Of a stretch of 64,000 nt of DNA, positions 1-8,251 are shown one piece after another; the first letter of the stretch is position 1, and the number at the start of each line of letters is the position of its first letter. Under the pieces are notes generated by a model, which was given only the letters and a program-made list of their open reading frames with translations, had not been told where the DNA came from and did not search any database. The position numbers and the translations under genes were made by a program. The stretch covers positions 372,001-436,000 of the forward strand of contig NZ_JANCMW010000002.1 of assembly GCF_029207565.1 (NCBI RefSeq). Reading direction: 5' to 3'. This DNA is from Marinobacter iranensis (GTDB lineage Bacteria; Pseudomonadota; Gammaproteobacteria; Pseudomonadales; Oleiphilaceae).

Positions 1-2
1 TT

Positions 3-53
3 TATACCAAGTATCGACTGGACGGAAGGATTTTCGAGCTACCGATTAAATGA
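3..53 (+). CDS. C-terminal end of an unidentified gene (truncated by window start)
   Basis: An open frame runs in from the window edge and stops at TGA 51-53, giving 16 residues that end in R-I-F-E-L-P-I-K. Composition is protein-like but the piece is too short to name. A second open frame covers the same bases, so even the frame is uncertain. Nothing else is recognisable up to the next gene at 223. Confidence 0.25.
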   Translation, partial: YTKYRLDGRIFELPIK

Positions 54-222
54 GGCAGCATTTCCCTCTTTCTTGCAACATACAATAATACAGTAATACA
101 ATGCAACCAGGATGGGTCCATGGGATGACTGCCCGGAAAGGTATGAAGTTGCATAGCTGCCTGGCGTTTTCCGGCATGCCAGTACCCTAGCCAATATTTT
201 CGTGATGTTAAGGAGGTGAATG

Positions 223-624
223 ATGTCTAATCGTCCAGAGTTCCAGGGTGAGTTGTTTGAAAAAGGTCTGCAAATCCGGCGTGAAGTTCTGGGTGATGCC
301 TATGTCAATCGCTCAGTGGCCGCTGCAGATGATATGACTGCGCCTTTGCAAAAACTGATTACGGAATGGTGCTGGGGTGAAGTATGGGGTCGCCCCCAAC
401 TCGATCGCCGCACTCGCAGTTTCCTGAACCTCGCGATGTTGGCTGCTCTGAATCGTCCGAATGAGATGCGAATTCACCTCAGAGGAGCCCTGAATAATGG
501 TGTTACTCGTGAAGAGATCCGAGAGGTGGTCCTACAAGTGGCAATATACTGTGGAGCACCGGCAGCCTTGGATGCTCAAAAGGCGGTGGTAGAAGTATTC
601 AAGGAAATTGATGCAGAAGAGTAG
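223..624 (+). CDS. carboxymuconolactone decarboxylase (CMD/PcaC) family protein
   Basis: A 133-residue single-domain protein of the CMD family, which includes the decarboxylases of the beta-ketoadipate route and AhpD-type peroxidase partners. W-G-E-V-W-G-R-P at residues 51-58, R65-S-F-L-N-L70, H85 and the E97-E-I-R-E-V-V-L-Q-V106 helix followed by C110-G111 resemble PcaC. The CxxC redox pair of AhpD is absent. I start at 223 rather than the in-frame ATG at 220 because AGGAGG at 211-216 lies 6 nt before 223 but only 3 nt before 220. A thioesterase follows in the same direction after a probable terminator. Other aromatic-degradation genes are not visible, so the substrate is unknown; many CMD proteins accompany CoA-ester catabolism without being true decarboxylases. 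Confidence 0.85.
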   Translation: MSNRPEFQGELFEKGLQIRREVLGDAYVNRSVAAADDMTAPLQKLITEWCWGEVWGRPQLDRRTRSFLNLAMLAALNRPNEMRIHLRGALNNGVTREEIREVVLQVAIYCGAPAALDAQKAVVEVFKEIDAEE

Positions 625-643
625 TCTCTTCGGCTCCTGCCAA

Positions 644-684
644 GGGCGTAAATGTGCATCCGGAGCTGATGCACTGCCCGTTTT
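644..684 (+). terminator. probable intrinsic terminator after the CMD gene
   Basis: GTGCATC (654-660) pairs with GATGCAC (668-674) around a 7-nt loop. An outer GGGC (644-647) can pair with GCCC (676-679), and GTTTT follows at 680-684. The site is 20 nt past the stop of the CMD gene and just before the thioesterase gene, so it would reduce or end readthrough between them. Confidence 0.5.
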
Positions 685-715
685 AATACCAACTGAAGCA
701 TAATAGGTATTCACA

Positions 716-1105
716 ATGCTCGACAATCCTTTTCTAGCGTTGCTCGGAGCGCATCTTAGAAAATGGGAGGACGGGCTCTGTGAGTGGGAGCTGGAAATTG
801 CCCCTCATCATCTGAATACCCAAGGTTCGTTACAGGGCGGTGTCATTGCGACGCTATTAGACGTGGCCTGTGGGTACAGTGGCTCTTATTCAAACTCCGA
901 GTCAGAAGAGGTGCGTGCAGCGACTGTATCTCTCACAGTTCACTTTATGGTTAAGGCTACAAGGGGGTGCCTCATAGCCAGGGCCCGGAGGGTAGGTGGG
1001 GGGAGGAGAATCTTCTTCTCAGAAGCGGAGCTAATAAGTGATGAGGGCGTCATCGTGGCAACAGCCTCCGGTAGCTTCCGTCGTCACAGTCTCTCATTGC
1101 AATAA
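716..1105 (+). CDS. PaaI-like hotdog-fold acyl-CoA thioesterase
   Basis: A 129-residue hotdog-fold protein of the PaaI/YdiI thioesterase family, which hydrolyses acyl-CoA esters in the cytoplasm and often relieves CoA trapping in catabolic routes. The helix motif at residues 32-50 (H-L-N-T-Q-G-S-L-Q-G-G then T-L-L-D-V) matches the family, with D49 in the usual acidic position. The residue before the double glycine, normally His, is Gln here (Q40), which may alter activity. The central R-A-A-T-V-S-L-T-V-H-F strand and the G-G-G-R-R-I-F-F-S-E-A turn are typical. The ribosome binding site is weak. It lies downstream of the CMD gene. The second PaaI-type protein at 57315 keeps the canonical H-G-G. 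Confidence 0.8.
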   Translation: MLDNPFLALLGAHLRKWEDGLCEWELEIAPHHLNTQGSLQGGVIATLLDVACGYSGSYSNSESEEVRAATVSLTVHFMVKATRGCLIARARRVGGGRRIFFSEAELISDEGVIVATASGSFRRHSLSLQ

Positions 1106-1566
1106 ACGCGGCTGGACACCAGAAATACTCGCTTAAGGTCCGATTGAATGATTACGGGTGCGCAATCACTCTCGGAGCAGCCTTCAATTACATAATCTGT
1201 GTCGGTGTCTATCAGGCTGGAGTCAATCCCAGATCGACGATAGAGCGCTGTAGTGGCCGCCATCGATTATGCGAGAGGGCAGTGCCCGGCCAATGTGGAG
1301 CCCGGTGTCGGACTGGCAGGATCGCATTATCACCAGGCAGGCAGCGGTCTGGTCGAGCCCGAGCGTTTCCGTGAGTGACTGGTTGGCAGTCAGCCTGCGA
1401 GTCATTTCGCCCAGGGCGCCGTGGGCATTTCCAGAGTAAATCTTCAGCCGGTTGCCATAGCAGTAGTCAGAAACGAAGGGTGTGTTGTCTGATCATTGGG
1501 TGCCTCCTTGCCACAGGGTACGGGGCGGTGCGGCCCCGTCGGGGGCCGCTGAATCAAAGATGGCGG
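1106..1566. other. gene-poor stretch with a decayed minus-strand reading frame and a GC-rich hairpin
   Basis: No intact gene is supported in these 461 bases. On the minus strand an excellent Shine-Dalgarno AAGGAGG (1504-1510) precedes an ATG at 1497, but that frame stops after nine codons. Shifting frame reveals about 85 codons (roughly 1489 to 1223) with a protein-like start containing L-K-I-Y-S-G-N-A-H-G-A-L. That piece faintly resembles the first strand and helix of ribose-phosphate pyrophosphokinase, but the match does not extend, so I do not name it. A perfect 8-bp hairpin, GCGGCCCC (1530-1537) with GGGGCCGC (1542-1549), sits just after the kamA stop without a T-run. Confidence 0.4.
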
Positions 1567-2931
1567 TTAACCGTTACCCTTTTTCATCTCTTCATACTCA
1601 TCCTCAAAGAAAAACTTCTCTTCCCCAAGGGCCGGTTCCAGCTCATGTAGCCAGGTAGCCGTTTCACTGTACTTGGCAAAGAAGGGCTGCTGCACCCAGT
1701 CCGGGTTGCGGGCCTGGATGAACCGGAGCACGAACACTTTCTCGCCGTGTATCTCGGTGATGCCCTGCACCTCAACCTTACCCGGGCCGGCACTCATTGA
1801 CGGACCACGGGCGGTACGGGCCAGGCCGGAGACCTGCTTCATGGCCTCGCGGTAGATGTTGAATGCCTCTACCAACGGTACCTCAAAGTAGTTCTTGGCA
1901 CCGGTGTCCCGCTCCACAAACATGTAGTAGGGGATGATGCCCAACTGCACTTCCTTGTCCCACAGCTTTGCCCAGTCGTCGGCATTGTCATTCACATGCT
2001 TGATCAACGGGCCCTGGGCGCGGATTTCGGCACCGGTGGCGCGCAGGCGACGAATGGCCTCTTCCGCGATATCGGTGGTGATTTCCTGCCAATGGTTGTA
2101 GTGGGCCATGATGGCAACGTGCTTGCCGGCGTCCACCAGGCGGGCGAACAGGTCGATCAGTTCGTCCGCGTCCTTGTCGGTCACGAAACGGTACGGCCAG
2201 AAGGTGAGGGCCTTGGTGCCGATGCGGATGGTCTGAATGTGGTCAAACTCCGGCTGCAGCAGCGGTTCCAGATACTGCACCAGGTTCTTGGTTTTCATCA
2301 CCATGGGGTCGCCGCCGGTCACCAGCAGGTCGCTGACTTCGGTGTGCTCCTGCAGATAGCCGTGGAGCTTTTCCGCTTCGGTGCTGGCCATCTTCAGGTC
2401 CTTGTCACCCACGAACTGCGCCCAGCGGAAACAGAAAGTGCAGTAGGAGTGGCAGGTCTGGCCCTGGGCAGGAAAGAAGAGCACGGTTTCCCGGTATTTG
2501 TGCTGAACGCCGTCCAGAATTTCGCCGTTCAGTTCCGGCATGTTCATTTCCATCTGGCCGGCGGGGTGTGGGTTCAGCTCGTCGCGAATCTCCTTCGCCA
2601 CCGCCTGGATCTCTTTCTTGTCGGCACCTTCCCGGTGCAGCTTTGCCATGCGCTCGTAATGCTCATCCTTCAGCATACCCTTTTGGGGGAAGACGAGTTG
2701 GTAGAGCGGATCGTTCGGAACCTTGTTCCAATCGATCAGTTCGTTGATCACGTACTCGTTAACGCGGAAGGGCAGCACGCTGGCCACCACCTTCATTTCA
2801 AACAGTGTCTCTTCGGGGAGATTCTGGATAACGTCGATCTTGTCGAGCTGGCGGTCTGTGTAGACCTTGAAACGCCGCTCTTCGAACTCTGCCGTGGGGA
2901 TGCGGTTCGGGAACGTGACGATGGAGTTCAT
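1567..2931 (-). CDS. kamA: KamA-family radical SAM protein (lysine 2,3-aminomutase-like)
   Basis: A 454-residue radical S-adenosylmethionine enzyme of the lysine 2,3-aminomutase family, whose classical members convert L-lysine to beta-lysine using a [4Fe-4S] cluster, SAM and PLP. The cluster motif CxxxCxxC is C160-H-S-Y-C164-T-F-C167. T205-G-G-D-P209 is the SAM-binding GGxP-type turn. K385 in S-A-G-P-G-K is the likely PLP lysine, matching the PGGGGK region of KamA. It is longer than EpmB (about 340 residues), which modifies elongation factor P, and somewhat longer than clostridial KamA (about 416). No beta-lysine acetyltransferase (ablB) gene follows; instead there is decayed sequence. GAGGG lies about 8 nt before the ATG. 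The substrate is inferred from the family only. Confidence 0.88.
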   Translation of the reverse strand: MNSIVTFPNRIPTAEFEERRFKVYTDRQLDKIDVIQNLPEETLFEMKVVASVLPFRVNEYVINELIDWNKVPNDPLYQLVFPQKGMLKDEHYERMAKLHREGADKKEIQAVAKEIRDELNPHPAGQMEMNMPELNGEILDGVQHKYRETVLFFPAQGQTCHSYCTFCFRWAQFVGDKDLKMASTEAEKLHGYLQEHTEVSDLLVTGGDPMVMKTKNLVQYLEPLLQPEFDHIQTIRIGTKALTFWPYRFVTDKDADELIDLFARLVDAGKHVAIMAHYNHWQEITTDIAEEAIRRLRATGAEIRAQGPLIKHVNDNADDWAKLWDKEVQLGIIPYYMFVERDTGAKNYFEVPLVEAFNIYREAMKQVSGLARTARGPSMSAGPGKVEVQGITEIHGEKVFVLRFIQARNPDWVQQPFFAKYSETATWLHELEPALGEEKFFFEDEYEEMKKGNG

Positions 2932-3574
2932 AGATCGCCCTCTTTAGTTATGCGCCAAATTCGGGAGAGTGGGGCTCGCCACCGCTCCGCTGGTTAAAAA
3001 ACGGGCAGGCGAGTATACATAAATCTAAAATTATTTTCAGGTCTAATCAAAGATGTCATGGTGAGGCTGTTTGTTGGCGCTTCAACTCATTGAAAATAAA
3101 TGATAATAATGGCCGCCGTTCAGTCTTTGGGTGAATCTTCTGGCCGTTATTCTTTTAGCGTATTAACGTTTTCGGGTTTGATAGGAAACCTACGACATTG
3201 GTCTGAACATGCTTGTTTGAGGAAGAAAAAGGCGCCATTCTTGCGTAAGTAACCGAAATAGTCCGGCAGGCTTTCGTGGAATTTCCTCAAGAATTGAATT
3301 TACACCCCGAAATGTAGTAAAAATACTACGAGATATTCGGGATGGTTCGGCCGGTACGAGATTGCTGTCTGGCTCTGCCAGGCCAAAAGCCAGATGAAGC
3401 AAGGGCGCTTCAGGCAGTAAAACTGGCAATCGTGTTCTATGCTTGTTCAAGGTAACTGACAGGCGAATACCCACAATAAAACGTTCTGCATTCCATCGCA
3501 GCTTATCGATACTGCAAGGCGCTCAGCTGCTGATCGTGGCACGCGCCGCACTTTTTATGCCAAGGGGAGGTTTG
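2932..3574. promoter_or_regulatory. long kamA-aceE intergenic region with a nested dyad
   Basis: About 640 bases between divergent genes with no convincing coding sequence. It must hold promoters for kamA (minus) and aceEF (plus). The clearest structure is a nested inverted repeat at 3306-3341: GTAGTA-AAAA-TACTAC (3314-3329) enclosed by CCCGAA (3306-3311) and TTCGGG (3336-3341). This could be an operator or a leader hairpin. An AT-rich GATAAT at 3102-3107 is a possible -10 element, but its -35 partner is poor. The E. coli PdhR operator pattern was not found. Confidence 0.45.
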
Positions 3575-6244
3575 ATGTACCAGGACGATGATCCCATAGA
3601 GACCAGTGAATGGCTGGATGCGCTGGAGTCTCTGATCGAACAGGAGGGCGTTGATCGCGCCAAGTACATTTTGGAAAGGCTCTCCGAACGAGCCAGCCGC
3701 GACGGCACCGAGTTGCCGTATTCCATTACCACGCCGTTCCGCAATTCCATCCCGGTGACCCAGGAAGCCCGTATGCCGGGTGACCTGTTCATGGAGCGAC
3801 GTATTCGCTCGCTGATCCGCTGGAACGCCATGGCCATGGTACTGCGGGCCAATCAGCGCCCGGGTGAACTGGGCGGGCATGTGTCTTCATTCTCCTCGGC
3901 AGCCACGCTGTACGATGTCGGCTTTAACTACTTCTTCCACGGCGGTGACGAGAAACGGGAATCGGACTTGGTGTATTTCCAGGGCCACTCCTCGCCTGGC
4001 ATTTACGCCCGCTCTTACCTGGAAGGCCGCTTTGACGAAGAGCAACTGGACAAGTATAGGGAAGAGGTTGACGGCGACGGCCTGTCGTCCTACCCGCACC
4101 CCTGGCTGATGCCGGACTACTGGCAGTTCCCCACGGTTTCCATGGGCCTGGGCCCGATCCAGGCCATCTATCAGGCCCACGTGATGAAGTACCTGCACAG
4201 CCGCGAGCTGATCGACATGGGCGACCGCAAGGTGTGGTGCTTTGTCGGTGACGGTGAGTGCGACGAGCCGGAAACCCTGGGCTCCATCTCTGTGGCCGGC
4301 CGCGAGAATCTCAGCAACCTCATCTTCGTGGTTAACTGCAACCTGCAGCGCCTGGACGGCCCTGTACGGGGCAATGGCAAGATTATCCAGGAACTGGAAG
4401 GTGTGTTCCGGGGGGCCGGCTGGAACGTGTTGAAAGTCGTCTGGGGCCGCATGTGGGATCCGCTGTTCGAGAAAGACCAGGACGGCCTGATGCAGCGTGT
4501 TATGGACGAAGCCGTGGACGGCGACCTGCAGAACTTCAAGAGCAACGGCCCGGCATACACTCGCAAGCACTTCTTCGGTAAGTACCCGGAGCTGTCCAAG
4601 ATGGTGGAAAATCTCACCGACGAGGACATCAACAAACTCAACCGCGGTGGTCACGACCCCTACAAGGTTTATGCCGCCTATCACCACGCCATCCACAACA
4701 ATGGCGGGCGGCCGACGGTCATCCTGGCCCACACCATCAAGGGCTATGGATTTGGCAAGGCGGGCGAAGCCCAGAACACCGCGCACTCCCTGAAGAAGCT
4801 CGATATCGAGCAGCTCAAGGCCTTCCGCGACCGTTTTGCAGTGCCGCTGAAGGACGAAGAACTGAAGGACGTGCCGTACTACCGGCCGGCGCCGGACAGC
4901 CCGGAAATCGTTTACATGAACAAGCGCCGGCAGGAGCTGGGCGGTTTCTATCCCAAGCGCCGCAAGGACTGCCAGCCGCTGCAGACACCGCCGCTGGATA
5001 CCTTCAAGAACCTGCTGGAAGGCTCCAATGGCCGTGAGATCTCCACCACCATGGCGTTCGTGCGCCTGCTGACGGCCCTGACCAAGGACAAGCGTATCGG
5101 TAAGCGTGTGGTTCCGATCATACCGGACGAAGCCCGTACCTTTGGTATGGAAGGCATGTTCCGCCAGCTTGGTATCTACACGTCGGAAGGCCAGAAGTAC
5201 GTACCGGAAGACCGTGACCAGATCATGTACTACAAGGAAGACAAGAAAGGTCAGGTCCTTGAGGAAGGGATCAACGAGGATGGTTCCATGGCGGCCTGGA
5301 TGGCGGCAGCGACCTCCTACAGCACCAACAACTTCCCGTTGATACCGTTCTACATCTTCTACTCCATGTTCGGCTTCCAGCGTGTTGGCGACCTGGCCTG
5401 GGCATCTGGTGATATCCAGGCCCGTGGTTTCCTGGTGGGTGGCACCGCCGGGCGTACCACGCTCAATGGTGAAGGCCTGCAGCACCAGGACGGCCACAGC
5501 CATATCCTGGCGCAGACCATCCCCAGCTGTAAGGCCTACGACCCGGCTTACGGTTACGAGATGGCGGTGGTGGTTCAGCATGGCATCAAGGAGATGTTTG
5601 AAGACAACCAGAACGTCTTCTACTACCTGACCATCGAGAACGAAAACTACGAGCAGCCCGCCATGCCGAAAGGCAAGAAGGTGGAAGACGGCATCATCAA
5701 GGGTATGTACCTGCTGGATTCCGTCGAAACCAAGGGACGCAAGAAAACCCCACGGGTTCAGCTGCTGGGCTCCGGCGCTATCCTCAACGAAGTGCGTGCC
5801 GCCGCAGAACTGCTGAAGGACGACTTTGGCGTGGCCAGTGATGTCTGGAGCGTGACCAGCTTTAACGAACTGGCCCGGGACGGCCTGCACATTGAACGCT
5901 GGAATCGCCTGCATCCGGACGACACGCCCAAGAAGTCGTACATCACTCAGTGCCTGGAGAACCAGCAGGGGCCGGTGGTGTCTTCCACGGACTACATCAA
6001 GCTGTTGTCCGAGCAGGTGCGTGCCTACATTCCGAAAACCTACCTGACCCTGGGCACCGATGGCTTTGGCCGCAGTGATACCCGCGAAAAACTGCGGAGC
6101 CACTTCGAGGTGGACCGCTACTACGTGGCGGTGACCGCGCTGGCGGCTCTGGCACGGGACGGTGAAGTCAAGAATGACGTGGTTCTCGAGGCTATGCGCA
6201 AGTACGGAATCGATCGCAACAAAACGAACCCGGTGCTGAGCTAA
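3575..6244 (+). CDS. aceE: pyruvate dehydrogenase E1 component, homodimeric type
   Basis: E1 of the pyruvate dehydrogenase complex, which decarboxylates pyruvate on thiamine diphosphate and passes the acetyl group to the lipoyl arms of E2. The 889-residue length matches the homodimeric gammaproteobacterial AceE (887 in E. coli). The N-terminal Y-Q-D-D-D-P-I-E-T sequence is the family's E2-binding start. H102 in G-G-H-V-S-S-F is a catalytic histidine position, and the thiamine diphosphate motif runs from G225-D-G227 to N254-C-N256. The open frame extends upstream, but ATG 3575 with GGGAGG at 3565-3570 gives the conserved N terminus. aceF follows after 10 nt, so the two form an operon. Lipoamide dehydrogenase (E3) is not in the window. 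Confidence 0.97.
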   Translation: MYQDDDPIETSEWLDALESLIEQEGVDRAKYILERLSERASRDGTELPYSITTPFRNSIPVTQEARMPGDLFMERRIRSLIRWNAMAMVLRANQRPGELGGHVSSFSSAATLYDVGFNYFFHGGDEKRESDLVYFQGHSSPGIYARSYLEGRFDEEQLDKYREEVDGDGLSSYPHPWLMPDYWQFPTVSMGLGPIQAIYQAHVMKYLHSRELIDMGDRKVWCFVGDGECDEPETLGSISVAGRENLSNLIFVVNCNLQRLDGPVRGNGKIIQELEGVFRGAGWNVLKVVWGRMWDPLFEKDQDGLMQRVMDEAVDGDLQNFKSNGPAYTRKHFFGKYPELSKMVENLTDEDINKLNRGGHDPYKVYAAYHHAIHNNGGRPTVILAHTIKGYGFGKAGEAQNTAHSLKKLDIEQLKAFRDRFAVPLKDEELKDVPYYRPAPDSPEIVYMNKRRQELGGFYPKRRKDCQPLQTPPLDTFKNLLEGSNGREISTTMAFVRLLTALTKDKRIGKRVVPIIPDEARTFGMEGMFRQLGIYTSEGQKYVPEDRDQIMYYKEDKKGQVLEEGINEDGSMAAWMAAATSYSTNNFPLIPFYIFYSMFGFQRVGDLAWASGDIQARGFLVGGTAGRTTLNGEGLQHQDGHSHILAQTIPSCKAYDPAYGYEMAVVVQHGIKEMFEDNQNVFYYLTIENENYEQPAMPKGKKVEDGIIKGMYLLDSVETKGRKKTPRVQLLGSGAILNEVRAAAELLKDDFGVASDVWSVTSFNELARDGLHIERWNRLHPDDTPKKSYITQCLENQQGPVVSSTDYIKLLSEQVRAYIPKTYLTLGTDGFGRSDTREKLRSHFEVDRYYVAVTALAALARDGEVKNDVVLEAMRKYGIDRNKTNPVLS

Positions 6245-6254
6245 GGAGACCGCC

Positions 6255-7937
6255 ATGAGTGAACAGGAAATCAAGGTTCCGGATCTCGGCGGTGCAGACG
6301 AGGTCGAGGTTATTGAAGTGCTCGTCAGCAAGGGGGATTCGGTTGAGGAAGAAGATCCGATACTGACGGTGGAATCCGACAAGGCGTCGGTGGAATTGCC
6401 GTCGCCCGGTGCCGGCAAGATCACCAAGATCACCGTCAAGGTGGGTGACAAGGTCAAGGAAGGCGACGTTGTTGGCATGATGGAGGCCAGCGGCGACGCC
6501 GGTGGGTCGGATGACGACAAGGACTCCGGTTCCGAGGAAGAAGCCAGCTCCGGCAAGGATGAGGAGGCTGAAGCCAAGTCCGAAGGCAAGGCGGAAGAGA
6601 AAAAGCCCGCGCCGAAAAAAACCGGCGGTTCCCGCAAGGAAACCGTGCAGGTGCCAGCGCTGGATGGTTTCGACAACGTACCGGTGATCGAGATCAACGT
6701 CAGCGAGGGCGACGAGGTTGAAGTTGACGACGCGCTGGTCACCGTGGAATCCGACAAGGCCACCATGGAGATCCCGTCTCCATACGCTGGCAAGATCGGC
6801 AAGGTTCTGGTGGCCGAAGGTGACAAGATCTCCGAAGGTCTCGATCTGGTCGAAATGACGGTTGTGGAAGAAGGCGGTGAAGAGGGCGACGAGGAAGCAG
6901 CGTCGTCTGGTTCAGAAAAGTCTTCGGGTGACGACAGGCAGGAAGGCAAGGCCGAGCCCAAGGGCAAGAGCGCTGAACCAAAGCCGGCGCAACCGTCAAC
7001 TACCTATGAGCCGCCCACGCCGGGCACCAAGGTTCACGCCGGCCCGGCGGTACGCAAGCTCGCTCGTGAGTTTGGCGCGGATCTGACCCTTATCAAGGGC
7101 TCTGGCCCGAAAAACCGCATCCTCAAGGATGATGTGCAGGCCTATGTGAAGAGCCAGCTGCAGCAGACGCAGCAGGGCAGCACAGTGGCTGGTGGCGGTG
7201 CCGGTATTCCCGGTGTGAAACTGCCGGACTTCAGCCAGTTTGGTGAGATTGAACGCGAATCCATGTCGCGGATGATGTTCGCCACGGCCAACAACATGCA
7301 ACGCAGCTGGCTGAACGTGCCTCACGTGACCCAGTTTGAGGATGCGGACATCACCGACATGGAAGACTTCCGCAAGTCGCAGAAAGCGGCGGGCGAGAAG
7401 AAAGGTGTGAAAATGACACCGCTTCCGTTCATGCTGAAGGCCTGTGCCACGGCGCTGGCGGAGTTGCCGCAGTTCAATGTGTCGCTGGACATGGGCCGCA
7501 AGGAAGTGATCCGCAAGCAGTACATTCACATCGGGATTGCGGTGGACACGCCTCACGGGCTGATGGTGCCGGTGATCAAGGATGTGGACAAGAAGGGGCT
7601 TTGGGAGCTCGCCGCGGAAAGCGCGGACCTGGCCCAGAAGGCCCGGGACAAGCAGCTGAAGCCGGCGGAGATGCAGGGTGCCTGCTTTACCATCACCAGC
7701 TTGGGTGGTATCGGTGGCACGGCGTTTACGCCGATTGTGAATACGCCGGAGGTGGCGATTCTTGGTGTCTCCAAGGCGGCGATGAAGCCGGTCTGGGACG
7801 GCAAGGCTTTCCAGCCGCGCCTGATGCTGCCGTTGTCGCTGTCTTATGATCACCGGGCGGTGAACGGGGCGGATGCGGCCCGGTTTACTTCCCTGTTGAG
7901 TCAGTTGTTGGGGGATATTCGCTCTCTTCTTCTTTGA
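6255..7937 (+). CDS. aceF: pyruvate dehydrogenase E2, dihydrolipoamide acetyltransferase
   Basis: E2 core of the pyruvate dehydrogenase complex, transferring acetyl from lipoamide to CoA. Domain order in the 560 residues: lipoyl domain 1 with lipoylated K43 (S-D-K-A), an acidic/alanine/lysine linker, lipoyl domain 2 with K168 (S-D-K-A-T-M-E), a second linker, the peripheral subunit-binding domain at about 258-300 (A-G-P-A-V-R-K-L-A-R), then the acyltransferase domain from about 320. The active-site signature is D532-H533-R-A-V-N537-G, with Asn where many E2s have Asp; as I recall, Azotobacter E2p also uses Asn here, so this is a known variant. AAGGAG precedes the ATG, 10 nt after aceE. Confidence 0.97.
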   Translation: MSEQEIKVPDLGGADEVEVIEVLVSKGDSVEEEDPILTVESDKASVELPSPGAGKITKITVKVGDKVKEGDVVGMMEASGDAGGSDDDKDSGSEEEASSGKDEEAEAKSEGKAEEKKPAPKKTGGSRKETVQVPALDGFDNVPVIEINVSEGDEVEVDDALVTVESDKATMEIPSPYAGKIGKVLVAEGDKISEGLDLVEMTVVEEGGEEGDEEAASSGSEKSSGDDRQEGKAEPKGKSAEPKPAQPSTTYEPPTPGTKVHAGPAVRKLAREFGADLTLIKGSGPKNRILKDDVQAYVKSQLQQTQQGSTVAGGGAGIPGVKLPDFSQFGEIERESMSRMMFATANNMQRSWLNVPHVTQFEDADITDMEDFRKSQKAAGEKKGVKMTPLPFMLKACATALAELPQFNVSLDMGRKEVIRKQYIHIGIAVDTPHGLMVPVIKDVDKKGLWELAAESADLAQKARDKQLKPAEMQGACFTITSLGGIGGTAFTPIVNTPEVAILGVSKAAMKPVWDGKAFQPRLMLPLSLSYDHRAVNGADAARFTSLLSQLLGDIRSLLL

Positions 7938-7983
7938 CTTCGGTGTATGGCCGCCTTTGTAGCCTGCGGGTTATGGGGCGGTC

Positions 7984-8090
7984 GCGAGGCCGGTAAGGTT
8001 ATTCAGAACACGCCCGTGAATACGTCCCTGTAGGGCTCGGTCGCGCCATCCTTGGCGCTCCACGGTTCTGAGTAACCTTACCGGCCTCGC
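7984..8090 (-). repeat. structured intergenic repeat, copy 1 (CANGGANG double-hairpin core in long inverted arms)
   Basis: Arms 7984-8008 and 8066-8090 are 25-nt inverted repeats with one G-T wobble. The 57-nt core between them, read on the minus strand, differs from the core of copy 2 (17734-17790) at only two positions, while the arms are unrelated to those of copy 2. The core contains GCGCCA-AGGA-TGGCGC (a perfect small hairpin) and TACAGGGACGTA, whose loops read CAAGGATG and CAGGGACG. It lies 46 nt past the aceF stop, with its core antisense to aceEF transcription. The small open frames over it are by-products of the repeat. Confidence 0.85.
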
Positions 8091-8251
8091 TTGTTTTACC
8101 TTCTGTGATATCGCCATCCTCCACTTGTTTCTGCTGCAGACTTGTTGGTAACTGGATTTTTCTCGGCATTCCGGCCAATGCAGCGCTTCTGTTTGTCTCC
8201 ATGATCGGGGCTCGCCTTCAGACAACTCAGGCATCCTACGGAGGCCGATCA

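Noticed and set aside
1223..1497. Possible ribose-phosphate pyrophosphokinase remnant after kamA
   Set aside because: Only about a dozen residues resemble the enzyme's first strand and helix; later conserved parts are absent in all three frames, so the name is not supported.
1996..2997. 333-codon plus-strand frame opposite kamA
   Set aside because: Mirror of the KamA coding frame; its His/Val/Leu-rich translation is typical of antisense frames.
3190..3474. 94-codon minus-strand frame upstream of aceE
   Set aside because: No recognisable domain and no good ribosome binding site; composition unlike the neighbouring genes.
3887..6967. Very long open frame on the minus strand opposite aceE-aceF (over 1000 codons)
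   Set aside because: It is antisense to two certain genes with typical protein motifs; its translation is low-complexity in part and has no recognisable domain. High third-position GC keeps such shadow frames open.
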